A stretch of DNA of 64,000 bases from Porticoccus sp950063125 (GTDB lineage Bacteria > Pseudomonadota > Gammaproteobacteria > Pseudomonadales > Porticoccaceae), in NCBI RefSeq assembly GCF_963973895.1, contig NZ_CAXBBF010000001.1; one strand, 5' to 3'. A model generated the notes under the pieces. That model ran no database searches. It saw only the letters and a list, made by a program, of their open reading frames with translations, and had not been told where the DNA came from. Positions 50,511 through 59,429 of the stretch are shown here, piece by piece (positions within the stretch are counted from its first letter, which is position 1; the number at the start of each line of letters is the position of its first letter). The translations under genes and the position numbers were made by a program.

Positions 50511-51245
50511 ATGTTATTGATGTTGAACGCTGATCTCGGCGAAATCGTTGATAACGGACTGGTTGGTGCAGATGAAGCGGTGATGCCCTACGTTCACCAG
50601 GCCAGCATTGCCTGTGGCTACCATGCCGGTGATCACCTGATGATACAGCGGACGCTCAATCTGGCAGCAAAATACAGCGTGATGGTTGGGGCACACCCCG
50701 GCTATCCTGATCGCGAGGGTTTTGGGCGTCGTTCCATGACCTGCTCAAATGATGAACTTGTTGCGCTCATGCATTATCAGATATCGGCACTGGACGGAAT
50801 GAGTCGTTCGCAAAACCTGTCCCTGTCCTATGTCAAACCCCATGGGGCGTTATACAACGACATGATGGTGGATGATCAACTTCGCCGTGCAGTGATGTTA
50901 TCCGTAGCCGATTTTTATCGACCGATTCATCTTGTCCTGCAAGCCACGCCTGAAGCCGAACTGCACCGTCGTGAGGCCGAAGCACTGGGCGTTACACTCT
51001 GGTTTGAGGCTTTTGCCGATCGGCGCTATGACAGCAATGGCATGCTGGTGCCCCGTTCCGAGCCGGGTGCGGTCCACGACAGGAAAACAACGCTCGCTCA
51101 GGTTAAACAGCTCAAACGTTATGGCTCGGTTACGACCGAGGATGGCGATTCGCTGTTCATTAAAGCGGATACCCTGTGTATTCATGGGGATAATCCGGAA
51201 AGCGTCGCGGTGATTCGTGAAATCCGGGCATTGCTTGAGCAATGA
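50511..51245 (+). CDS. pxpA: 5-oxoprolinase subunit A (LamB/YcsF family)
   Basis: 244 aa from the ATG at 50511 (GGGAGG upstream). Motifs LMLNADLGE, HQASIACGYHAGDHLMI and VGAHPGYPDREGFGRR are those of PxpA/YcsF. With PxpB and PxpC it opens 5-oxoproline to glutamate with ATP. Translation is coupled to pxpB (4-bp overlap). Confidence 0.96.
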   Translation: MLLMLNADLGEIVDNGLVGADEAVMPYVHQASIACGYHAGDHLMIQRTLNLAAKYSVMVGAHPGYPDREGFGRRSMTCSNDELVALMHYQISALDGMSRSQNLSLSYVKPHGALYNDMMVDDQLRRAVMLSVADFYRPIHLVLQATPEAELHRREAEALGVTLWFEAFADRRYDSNGMLVPRSEPGAVHDRKTTLAQVKQLKRYGSVTTEDGDSLFIKADTLCIHGDNPESVAVIREIRALLEQ

Positions 51246-51922
51246 AAGTCGTTCCCGCTAGTGAAAATGCGCTGATCATCTATTTTGAGCAGGTGGTGAC
51301 AGCGGATACGTCAGCTCGGGTTCGACAGGCAACGGCTGTGCTGGAGTCCGCGTTAGTCGATGTGCTGATTGATCTGGTGCCCTCCTATGCCTCGCTACTG
51401 GTTATTTTCGATCTCTCGTGTATCGATGCCGCAACCCTTGAGCAGCAGATTACAGAAATGCTGGATGCCGCACCAGCTGCCTCCAGTTCAGACGGCAAAC
51501 TCGTTGAATTGCCTGTTTACTACAGCATGGAGTCCGGGCCGGATCTCGCCGAAATCAGTCGCGTGAAAAAGGTCTCGGTGGAGGAGGTGATCGCTCTGCA
51601 CCAATCCCGGGAATACCTCGTGTATGCGATAGGTTTTGCACCGGGTTTTGCCTACCTTGGGGAGGTTGATTCGCGCATTGTCATGCCCAGACTGGATACA
51701 CCCAGGACTTTGGTGCCCCGCGGTAGCGTGGGTATAGCCGGGCGACAGACTGCAGTATATCCGGTGGACTCCCCCGGTGGCTGGAATTTGATTGGCCTTT
51801 GTCCGGAGCGGATGTTCGATCCCCTCAGCGAACCCGGTATGCCGCTTCAGGTGGGTGACCGGGTACGCTTTTTCAGTATCAATCGGGAAACCTTTCTGGC
51901 CAGAGGTGGCCGGTTAGCATGA
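51242..51922 (+). CDS. pxpB: 5-oxoprolinase subunit B (KipI family)
   Basis: 226 aa. Carboxyltransferase domain, subdomain C/D type: YAIGFAPGFAYLGEVDSR, RTLVPRGSVGIAGRQTAVYP and SPGGWNLIGL. Partner of PxpA and PxpC. Overlaps by 4 bp at both ends, so pxpABC is one translational unit. Confidence 0.96.
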   Translation: MKVVPASENALIIYFEQVVTADTSARVRQATAVLESALVDVLIDLVPSYASLLVIFDLSCIDAATLEQQITEMLDAAPAASSSDGKLVELPVYYSMESGPDLAEISRVKKVSVEEVIALHQSREYLVYAIGFAPGFAYLGEVDSRIVMPRLDTPRTLVPRGSVGIAGRQTAVYPVDSPGGWNLIGLCPERMFDPLSEPGMPLQVGDRVRFFSINRETFLARGGRLA

Positions 51923-52860
51923 AAGGTGGTTTTCGTGTGAATCGCCCCGGTGTCCTGACTCTTCTCCAGGATGCAGGCCGCTTCGGCCATAACCGGTTTG
52001 GTTTGACCACCGGTGGTCCGGCCGATCCCCTTGCCTTCAATTGGGCCAATCGGTTGTGCGGGAATGATCGCGGCATAACGGCTCTTGAAGTGACCATTGG
52101 CGGTCTGGAACTTGAATGCCAGGCAGACACGATTTTTGCCCTCTGTGGTGCAGATATGCCACTGACCATTAACGGACAACCAAAGGAGAGCTGGCGTAGC
52201 CAACGGGTAAAATCCGGTGACAGGGTGGCGTTGGGTTATGCCCGCAGGGGTATGCGTGCCTATTTGGCGGTGGCTGATGGCTTCAATATCCCGGCAACCT
52301 TCGGCAGTACGGCGACGGTCGTTCGCGAAGGCGTGGGAGGCTTGTCCGGTAATCCGCTGCAGGCTGGGGATCATTTACCCTGTGCAGACACCTCTAGTCG
52401 TCAATGCCTCTCGCTGGCACGTGGCTATCGACCGGTTTATGGTGGCCGCGTAATTTTGAGGGTGGTGAGTGGTTACCAGTCAGAATTGATTACAAACGAC
52501 CAGCAGCAGCATTTTTTTGCCAGTGAGTATCGATTGTTGAGTCAGTCCGACCGGATGGCATGTCGGTTGGCGGGGCCACCCATAGATATTGATATTCCCG
52601 ATCTTTTATCCGAAGGTGTTTGCTTGGGTGCAATACAAATCCCACCGGATGGTTTGCCTATCATACTGATGCATGATCGTCAGACCATCGGTGGTTACCC
52701 GAAGCTGGGTTCGGTGATGTCGTTGGATATGTCACAACTGGCGCAATTAAAACCGGGTGGTCTGGTATCTTTTAAGTCCGTCACGATGGCGGAGGCTCGT
52801 CACATTCGGCTGGCGGCGGACAGCATGTACAGACAAATAAACCCCGAGGTTTGTGACTGA
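51919..52860 (+). CDS. pxpC: 5-oxoprolinase subunit C (KipA family)
   Basis: 313 aa. Biotin-dependent carboxyltransferase-like: VNRPGVLTLLQDAGRFGHNR, LTTGGPADPLAFNWANRLCG, LCGADMPLTING and the C-terminal HDRQTIGGYPKLGSVMSLD. It completes the ATP-dependent 5-oxoprolinase. The DUF4392 gene follows 21 bp later, in the same direction. Confidence 0.96.
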   Translation: MKGGFRVNRPGVLTLLQDAGRFGHNRFGLTTGGPADPLAFNWANRLCGNDRGITALEVTIGGLELECQADTIFALCGADMPLTINGQPKESWRSQRVKSGDRVALGYARRGMRAYLAVADGFNIPATFGSTATVVREGVGGLSGNPLQAGDHLPCADTSSRQCLSLARGYRPVYGGRVILRVVSGYQSELITNDQQQHFFASEYRLLSQSDRMACRLAGPPIDIDIPDLLSEGVCLGAIQIPPDGLPIILMHDRQTIGGYPKLGSVMSLDMSQLAQLKPGGLVSFKSVTMAEARHIRLAADSMYRQINPEVCD

Positions 52861-52881
52861 GGGCTAATTTATTGGTGGCTT

Positions 52882-53748
52882 ATGAATGATATTCGGCGTG
52901 AGCTGGCAGTTAGTAAAAGCATTGAAAACCTGCTGGTGGCTCGCAATCTGCGGGGAATGCAATCCGTTCAGTCCAGCCTTAAACCCGGCTACTGTCTGCG
53001 GGCAGCCAGACGGTTGTTGAGTTGTTCTGGCCGGGTATTGATCGGTACGGGTTTTCCTGTGCTGGACACGTTTGAGTCCGATGGACCGGCCGGCGCAATT
53101 GCTCTTTATCGAGTGCTTGAACAGACCGGTGCCGAGCCGATACTGGTTTGTGGCGATGTATTGGCTAATGCCATAGGCGGTGATTATTGCGTGGAGCGCG
53201 TGTCCCTTGGTCGTCCCACAGGGCTCAGCCAGCAGGTGGCCGACCTGTTAGCGTATTGCCAGCCAGAGCTCATGGTCAGTATCGAACTTCCCGGGCCCGC
53301 AGCTGACGGACATTATTACAATATGCGCGGCGAGGATATCAGCTCCGGCACCCTCTGCTTTGATGTCTTTCTTGAGCTTTCGAATTGTCCGGTCATTGCA
53401 TTGGGTGATGGTGGCAATGAGATCGGCATGGGTAATGTGCTCGATAAACTCAGTGAGCTGGCCATTATTCCGTCGGTAACCACCTGTGACGAGCTGGTGA
53501 TAGCGGATGTATCGAACTGGGCGGCACTCGGCTTGGTGGCCATGATGTCCTATTGTGCTGGAGAAGACTATCTGACGGACTGGGATAACCGGGCCATACT
53601 TGAATACCTGGCCTGTCGGGGCAGTATCGATGGCGTTACCCTCGATAACACACTGACAGAAGACGGCCTGCCCAGTGAAACGGGCAAGGCTCTGGTTAAT
53701 GCGTTGCGTGATTTGATCGGTGTTAGCCGTGTTGAGGGGCCAGGCTGA
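52882..53748 (+). CDS. DUF4392 protein, D-glutamate cyclase C-terminal-like
   Basis: 288 aa. DUF4392 pattern: GRVLIGTGFPVLDTFESDGP, AGAIALYRVLEQTGAEPI, ALGDGGNEIGMGNV and NWAALGLVAMMSYCAG. It corresponds to the C-terminal half of eukaryotic D-glutamate cyclase; the N-terminal half is the separate gene at 49703, on the other side of pxpABC. Together they would convert D-glutamate to 5-oxo-D-proline or the reverse (family knowledge plus context). A 104-bp gap separates it from the transaminase gene. Confidence 0.9.
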   Translation: MNDIRRELAVSKSIENLLVARNLRGMQSVQSSLKPGYCLRAARRLLSCSGRVLIGTGFPVLDTFESDGPAGAIALYRVLEQTGAEPILVCGDVLANAIGGDYCVERVSLGRPTGLSQQVADLLAYCQPELMVSIELPGPAADGHYYNMRGEDISSGTLCFDVFLELSNCPVIALGDGGNEIGMGNVLDKLSELAIIPSVTTCDELVIADVSNWAALGLVAMMSYCAGEDYLTDWDNRAILEYLACRGSIDGVTLDNTLTEDGLPSETGKALVNALRDLIGVSRVEGPG

Positions 53749-53852
53749 ATTGCTGGGGAATTTACTTTGCCTGTCTGGATACCCACTGCTAAGATTTGCC
53801 GCTTTATGACCCCGCTGGCCCGCTTTATTTCGGCGAGATACAAGGTAACTTA

Positions 53853-54710
53853 ATGAGTATTGTTTATCTCGACGGTGCCTATCTGCCAATGGCCGAAGCC
53901 CGTATTTCGCCGATGGATCGGGGCTTTTTGTTTGGCGATGGTATTTATGAGGTGTTGCCCTCCTATGATGGCAAGATCGTCGGTTTTTCACTGCATATGC
54001 AGCGGATGCTGAACGGTCTGAGGTCCATTGACTTAACACTTGACTGGTCGCAACACCAGTGGCGCACGGTTTGTAATACACTCATCGATAAAAATGGTGG
54101 TGGTAATCTCGGCCTTTATTTGCATGTGAGTCGCGGCGCCGATGTCCGCCGTTTTCATGCTTACCCGGAAAATATAACCCCTACCATTTTTGCTTTTACT
54201 TATGTGATTCCCGCTGCACCGGTGGCCGATAAAAATCGGGTTAAACCCTACCGGGTTATCACTGATCGCGATTTGCGATGGGATCGCTGCCACATCAAGT
54301 CCACTGCATTGCTGGGTAACGTCATGCACTTTCAGCAGGGTTTTCAGCAGGGTGCTGATGAAATTCTGCTGTTCAATGAGCGAGGTGAGCTGACAGAAGC
54401 CAGTGCCTGTAATGCCTACATCGTTAAAAACGGCGAAGTTATTACTCCGGTGCTGGATAGCCAGAAATTACCGGGAGTTACCCGCCATATTCTGTTGGAG
54501 CTACTGCGCAAAGACGGATCTATTGCCGTGCAGGAACGACCTGTCTCAATGGAAGAAGTGCTCAATGCGGACGAAATCTGGCTGACGAGTTCCTCAAAAG
54601 AACTGGTGCCCGTCATTGAAGTCGATGGCAGGTCCGTCGGTGGCGGGGAAGTGGGCGATGTCTGGCTGGCTGCTCAGCGCATTTATACGGCTGGTAAGTT
54701 TAATTATTAA
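53853..54710 (+). CDS. dat: D-amino-acid transaminase (class IV)
   Basis: 285 aa from the ATG at 53853, with AAGG seven bases upstream. Class IV PLP fold: MDRGFLFGDGIYEVLPSYDG, the PLP lysine in CHIKSTALLGNVM, and GELTEASACNAYIV. The DGIYEVLPSY form suits D-alanine aminotransferase rather than branched-chain aminotransferase. It would exchange amino groups between D-Ala, D-Glu and 2-oxoacids, fitting the D-glutamate genes upstream and alr 41 bp downstream. Confidence 0.88.
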   Translation: MSIVYLDGAYLPMAEARISPMDRGFLFGDGIYEVLPSYDGKIVGFSLHMQRMLNGLRSIDLTLDWSQHQWRTVCNTLIDKNGGGNLGLYLHVSRGADVRRFHAYPENITPTIFAFTYVIPAAPVADKNRVKPYRVITDRDLRWDRCHIKSTALLGNVMHFQQGFQQGADEILLFNERGELTEASACNAYIVKNGEVITPVLDSQKLPGVTRHILLELLRKDGSIAVQERPVSMEEVLNADEIWLTSSSKELVPVIEVDGRSVGGGEVGDVWLAAQRIYTAGKFNY

Positions 54711-54751
54711 TCGAGTGCATCAGCCCGCCTGTACTTTTTGGTGAAAGCGTT

Positions 54752-55846
54752 ATGTCGAGACCAACAAAAGCTTATATCGATCTCCTTGCCCTCAGGCACA
54801 ATTGCGAGTTGGCAAACGGTCTGGCCCCCAATTCCCGCACAATGGCCATTATCAAAGCCAATGCCTATGGGCATGGTGTGTTGCCTGTTGCTCGCGCCCT
54901 TGAGCCGCTGGTTCCCGCCTTTGGCGTTACCTGTTTGGAGGAGGCAGTCGAGCTCCGTGAAGGGGGCATCACCAAGCCTGTTTGCCTTTTGGAGGGGACT
55001 TTCTCCGACGACGAGATACCTCTGGCCGCTGAATTGGGTTTTTGGCTCTCAGTGGTGAATAAACAGCAACAACAGTCGATTTTGAGAGCATCGCTGAAAA
55101 CCCCTGTAACTGTCTGGATTTGTGTGGATAGCGGCATGCACCGACTGGGTATTGCGGTTGACGATATTGAGTCTACCTATCGGACGTTGGCCGCCAGCCG
55201 CAATGTTGCCAGCGATATTGTGATTGCCACGCACTTTGCCTGTGCCGATGAGTTGGCAAGTGATCTGACTTATCGACAGATACAGCAGTTCAAGGCAGGT
55301 GTGGCCAGCTTGGCAAACGCCGATACCGTGCCGTTGAGTCTCGATAACTCTGCGGGGCTACTCGGTTGGCCGGAGACCCACGCTGATTGGAACAGGCCGG
55401 GGATCATGCTTTATGGTAGTTCTCCTTTTTCTGTTCCTCATGTGGAAGCCGACAGATTGCAACCTGTCATGACGTTGTGCTCTTCGGTCATTGCTCTGCG
55501 AGATGTCCCTGTGGGGGAGTCAGTGGGCTACGGTGCGCGTTGGTCGGCGCAACGGTCCAGCAGGATTGCCACGGTTGCAATCGGCTACGGCGATGGTTAT
55601 CCGGTACATGCACCAGATGGCACACCGGTACTGGTCAATAACCAGCGTTGCCCGATGGTGGGCCGCGTATCTATGGACATGATAACGGTGGATGTCACGG
55701 ACTTGCCGACGGTGGCGGTGGGGGATGAAGTGATTCTCTGGGGTAAAGGCCTCTCCGTCAACGAAGTGGCGGGTTGTGCGGGTACGATCAGTTATGAGTT
55801 GTTAACCAGGATGCCCCGCAGGGTTCCGCGGGTCTACAGTGATTGA
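54752..55846 (+). CDS. alr: alanine racemase
   Basis: 364 aa. PLP lysine in MAIIKANAYGHGVLPVARAL and catalytic Tyr in VGYGARWS; VSMDMITVDVTDL near the C terminus. It makes D-alanine for peptidoglycan, or degrades it. Its stop overlaps the end of the symporter gene on the other strand by 13 bp. Confidence 0.97.
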   Translation: MSRPTKAYIDLLALRHNCELANGLAPNSRTMAIIKANAYGHGVLPVARALEPLVPAFGVTCLEEAVELREGGITKPVCLLEGTFSDDEIPLAAELGFWLSVVNKQQQQSILRASLKTPVTVWICVDSGMHRLGIAVDDIESTYRTLAASRNVASDIVIATHFACADELASDLTYRQIQQFKAGVASLANADTVPLSLDNSAGLLGWPETHADWNRPGIMLYGSSPFSVPHVEADRLQPVMTLCSSVIALRDVPVGESVGYGARWSAQRSSRIATVAIGYGDGYPVHAPDGTPVLVNNQRCPMVGRVSMDMITVDVTDLPTVAVGDEVILWGKGLSVNEVAGCAGTISYELLTRMPRRVPRVYSD

Positions 55847-57255
55847 GTGAGTTGGGCTTCCCTTCTTCTGGATAGAAAAAGGGCTCCGCACAGGATTAAC
55901 AAACCCGACAGAATACCTGGCATGCCCTCATAGGCGAAATCGTGCCACCCCATCATGCGCCAGCCCAGTGCGACCAGAAGCCCCGAGCAGACGGCCAGGA
56001 TGCTCACTCCGGATCCCGGTTTCCCTCCCAGACATAGGATAATCAGTAAGGGTGCAAAAGCGCTTGCAAGGCCAGACCATGCCATTACTACCAGGCTGAA
56101 AACGCTCTGACTGTTGAGCAAAGCCCATAGCAGTGCAAAGGCTGTTACGAGCACAGTAATACCCTTCATGACACTGGTGCGTTCAACATTGTGGGGTAAC
56201 AGATCGTGGGTGATGGCTGCCGAACAGCCGAGAACCAGTGAGTCCGCTGTCGACATGGTGGCTGCAAATATACCTGCCAGCACTAATCCAACCAGCACGG
56301 GGGGGAACAGTGCCTGGGCCAACACCGGTAGTGCGAGCTCGGCATCAAAACTTGCCGCATCTGACAGGTATACCCGCGAAAGCATGCCAACTGCGGTCGC
56401 CATGGCATAAAACATCACGTACCACGCATAATACCAGCGTCGTGCCTGGTTCATTTTGCGATTATCGTTCAGTGCCATGAAGCGCACCATAATGTGGGGC
56501 TGACCGATAATTGAGAGACCGGCAAATAACCAGCTGGCGGCGAACAGTAATGCCCCCAGTACACCCGGGAAAGGCAGATCACTTGGGAACCAGCTCATAA
56601 ACCCGTCGATAGCGTCCATCTCGATAAGTGCCTGGTCAACACCGCCCAGGGAACTGGTGGCTATAACCAGTAGCAAGCCCATCGCTAAAACCATCACCAT
56701 GGATTGCGCCGCGTCTGTCCAGATTGATGCGCGAATGCCGCCGGCAATACAGTACAGGGTCACCAGAAAAGCGGAGAGTGTCGCCCCAGCCCACATGGGC
56801 CAGTCGAATAGAACATGAAGCGCCTTGCTGCCAGCGACCAGCTGGGCACTGGCGTATACCAGTAAAAACGACAATGAAATTAACCCCATGGTCCGCTGTA
56901 GGGCAGAATTTCGTTTGCCGTACCAGTTGCTGATAACCCCGGCATAGCTCACTTCACCGGTTCGCGGTGCGGCATCCCTGAGTCTGGCGTGAACAAATCG
57001 AGAGGCGAGGTAATCGCCGCTGATCCAGCCCAGCATCAGCCACACAGACGATAATCCAGCGACATAGGTGTAACCGATTACTCCGATAAACATGTAACCG
57101 CTGTTATTGGTGGCAACAGCGGACAGCCCAACCAGCCATGGCTGGACGGTGTTACTGGCCAGGTAATAATCCTGCTTTGTTCCCCGACTTTTCTTTGCGG
57201 AGAGAACCCCTACAAGGGTGAACATCAAGAGGAAGCAGAGGAAGGAGAGAATCAT
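55834..57255 (-). CDS. sodium:solute symporter (SSS family, proline/amino-acid type)
   Basis: 473 aa, about 13 membrane helices. PutP-like features: SAVATNNSGYMFIGVIGYTY, SIIGQPHIMVRFMALND and GIFAATMSTADSLVLGCSAA. It imports a small solute with sodium; proline or another amino acid is the best guess. Its convergent overlap with alr and proximity to the D-amino-acid genes and the ectoine operon leave two contexts open: substrate supply or osmolyte uptake. Confidence 0.85.
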   Translation of the reverse strand: MILSFLCFLLMFTLVGVLSAKKSRGTKQDYYLASNTVQPWLVGLSAVATNNSGYMFIGVIGYTYVAGLSSVWLMLGWISGDYLASRFVHARLRDAAPRTGEVSYAGVISNWYGKRNSALQRTMGLISLSFLLVYASAQLVAGSKALHVLFDWPMWAGATLSAFLVTLYCIAGGIRASIWTDAAQSMVMVLAMGLLLVIATSSLGGVDQALIEMDAIDGFMSWFPSDLPFPGVLGALLFAASWLFAGLSIIGQPHIMVRFMALNDNRKMNQARRWYYAWYVMFYAMATAVGMLSRVYLSDAASFDAELALPVLAQALFPPVLVGLVLAGIFAATMSTADSLVLGCSAAITHDLLPHNVERTSVMKGITVLVTAFALLWALLNSQSVFSLVVMAWSGLASAFAPLLIILCLGGKPGSGVSILAVCSGLLVALGWRMMGWHDFAYEGMPGILSGLLILCGALFLSRRREAQLTQSL

Positions 57256-57434
57256 GGTGCTGTCAGGCTGTCCAGGGGTACGGTGCGACTACCCGAAGGA
57301 TCGGATAATTCACGGTTTGGAAGGCCAAAGGCGTTGTCGGGTCTTGCCCGATATATTTGGCGGGGTGCGCGAGTGTACCGCACACCCCGGTGTGTTGGTC
57401 CCGAAAAACTGGGTAGAGGTTGCTGGCTTGCAAG

Positions 57435-58874
57435 TCAGGATGCGAGGCATATGGCGCGTCCGTGATCGTGTACCTCAACAAGGCATCTGTGCAGGCTTCG
57501 TACGGCATCTTCCCAGCGGTCCTGGTTGATAACAAACTGCATGTCGACCTGGCGCATGCACTGGTGCATTGCCAACACACTGATATCCTTTTCCGCCAGT
57601 GCTCCTACTGTTTTGGCCAATAGCCCGGGCACCTGCATGTCACTGCCGATGGCCGATACGATTGCAACTTCCTGATTATTGATTTCCGCATCGGGAAATT
57701 GTTCTTCCAGTGCACGACAAATGCGTTTCACTGTTTTCAGGTTGGTAGACAGGTAATGGGTGATCGTGTTTGCGTTGATATCCTTTGAAACCACATGTGC
57801 CTTGAACCGGCTGATACACCCCAGGATAGTTGTGTCATAACGGCTGAAATTGCCGGCCATATCCTGGTCAAACAGTTCAATGGCGTGAACTCCCCGACAC
57901 CCTGCAATAATCTCGACGCGAGGCTTCTCACTGATATAGTCACTGGTAATCAACGTCCCGGCGTGCTCCGGTTCAAAAGTATTCTTGACGCGCAGAGGGA
58001 TATTGTTTTGACGCAAACCTTTGGCAGCCTTGGGGTGAATCGCCTCCATGCCGAGATTGGCCAGTTGGTCAGCCACATCGTAGTTGGTGCGTCCGATGGG
58101 TACGGCATTGTCGTCGCCCACTATGCGGGGATCGGCACTGCTGAGGTGAAACTCTTTGTGGATGACAGCTTCTCGGGCATTCGTGATCACGGTCAAACGG
58201 CTGAACGTCATTTCACTGTAACCGCGGTCAAAACTGGACATTAGTCCATCCTGAGTGTGGGCATAGCCGGTGACGATGGGTAGTTGGCTCTCGAGATCTA
58301 TGTCCTCAAAAGTGACTTTAATTCGTTCATCCAGCGACATGTGTCGCGTGGTTTTCCAGCCGGTTAAATCCACAAAGCAGGCATTGACACCATCTCTCTG
58401 AAGCAGCCGGGCAGTATTCCAGGCACTGTGTGCTTCACCGATACTGGCCAGCATTTCGCGGACGGTTGCCAGGTGGACATCCAGTGCAAAGTGGCCGTGT
58501 TGACAAAGTTTTTTCAGATCGCTCAGGCAGTGTTCGGCCTCGTCGAGCCGATCACCAATAAACCGGTTGGCATCGGCGAGCATTTCCGGATCGTCGAATA
58601 GATTGCTGTTGATTTCAATAACCTGGGTTCTTAATTCATTAAGAAGATCCAGCCAGCTATCGTCATTGACACCATTGGCAAATGAAGCAAAAACACCAGC
58701 TTTGCCCGTTTTCTTATGCTCAAGCAATTGATCCGTTATGCCGGCATAGGCGGACACCACAAAGATACGCTGATAAAGCGTATCGCCTGTGGGTTTAAGA
58801 ATAATATTGTCTCTGACAGCGGCATAGTTGCTCATTGAAGTGCCGCCGATTTTTTCCACACTGTGAAAACTCAT
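57435..58874 (-). CDS. ask: aspartate kinase, ectoine-pathway type
   Basis: 479 aa from the ATG at 58874 (AGGAGA upstream). Starts MSFHSVEKIGGTSMSNYAAV with the kinase lysine, then the long helical insert typical of Ask_Ect, and two ACT domains at the C terminus (EVAIVSAIGSDMQVPGL). It feeds aspartyl phosphate to ectoine synthesis and is usually less sensitive to feedback by lysine/threonine. Last gene of ectABC-ask; the 179 bp to the symporter include a G+C-rich hairpin near 57360-57390 with no T-run. Confidence 0.95.
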   Translation of the reverse strand: MSFHSVEKIGGTSMSNYAAVRDNIILKPTGDTLYQRIFVVSAYAGITDQLLEHKKTGKAGVFASFANGVNDDSWLDLLNELRTQVIEINSNLFDDPEMLADANRFIGDRLDEAEHCLSDLKKLCQHGHFALDVHLATVREMLASIGEAHSAWNTARLLQRDGVNACFVDLTGWKTTRHMSLDERIKVTFEDIDLESQLPIVTGYAHTQDGLMSSFDRGYSEMTFSRLTVITNAREAVIHKEFHLSSADPRIVGDDNAVPIGRTNYDVADQLANLGMEAIHPKAAKGLRQNNIPLRVKNTFEPEHAGTLITSDYISEKPRVEIIAGCRGVHAIELFDQDMAGNFSRYDTTILGCISRFKAHVVSKDINANTITHYLSTNLKTVKRICRALEEQFPDAEINNQEVAIVSAIGSDMQVPGLLAKTVGALAEKDISVLAMHQCMRQVDMQFVINQDRWEDAVRSLHRCLVEVHDHGRAICLAS

Positions 58875-58935
58875 TAAAGGACTGTCTCCTGTTGCATCTT
58901 TTTCCATTTTCCTGAGCTGGAGTGAGTCTCGCCTC

Positions 58936-59340
58936 TCATTGGCTGACCGAATCTGCATCCAGCTCATACGCACCCTCGGCGTTGTGTACTTCCTTGCCAT
59001 TGAGCGGAGGATTGAAGACGCAGGCCATTGTCATTTCTTTAAAGGATCGCAGAATATGGCGGTCGTGCTTATCAAGAATATAGAGGGTTCCGGGGCTAAT
59101 CGAATATTTTTTTCCGTCGTCCAGTGTTTCCACTTCACCCTCCCCTGAAATGCAGTAAACAGATTCCAGGTGGTTTTGGTAATGCATACGGAAATCGGCT
59201 CCGGCATAGATTGTTGTGATGTGGAAAGAAAATCCCATTTGATCATCTTTGAGTAGCATCCGCGTGCTTTCCCAGTTGCCGTCGGGGGAAACAATTCTGC
59301 GAGAGGTTTTTTCTGCTTCCTGTAGTTGTCTGACTATCAT
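58936..59340 (-). CDS. ectC: L-ectoine synthase
   Basis: 134 aa cupin: HYQNHLESVYCISGEGEVE, SPGTLYILDKHDRHILRSF and the ACVFNPPLNGKEVH ending. It cyclises N-gamma-acetyl-diaminobutyrate to ectoine, using iron in the cupin. Third gene of the operon, 89 bp after ectB and 61 bp before ask. Confidence 0.98.
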   Translation of the reverse strand: MIVRQLQEAEKTSRRIVSPDGNWESTRMLLKDDQMGFSFHITTIYAGADFRMHYQNHLESVYCISGEGEVETLDDGKKYSISPGTLYILDKHDRHILRSFKEMTMACVFNPPLNGKEVHNAEGAYELDADSVSQ

Positions 59341-59429
59341 TGTGACCTCGGTTGTCTGTAACGAGGCGGGGCTGACCCCGCCAGATAAGTGAATATCCTG
59401 TATTGACCGGAGATAGGCCCCGGTATCTA

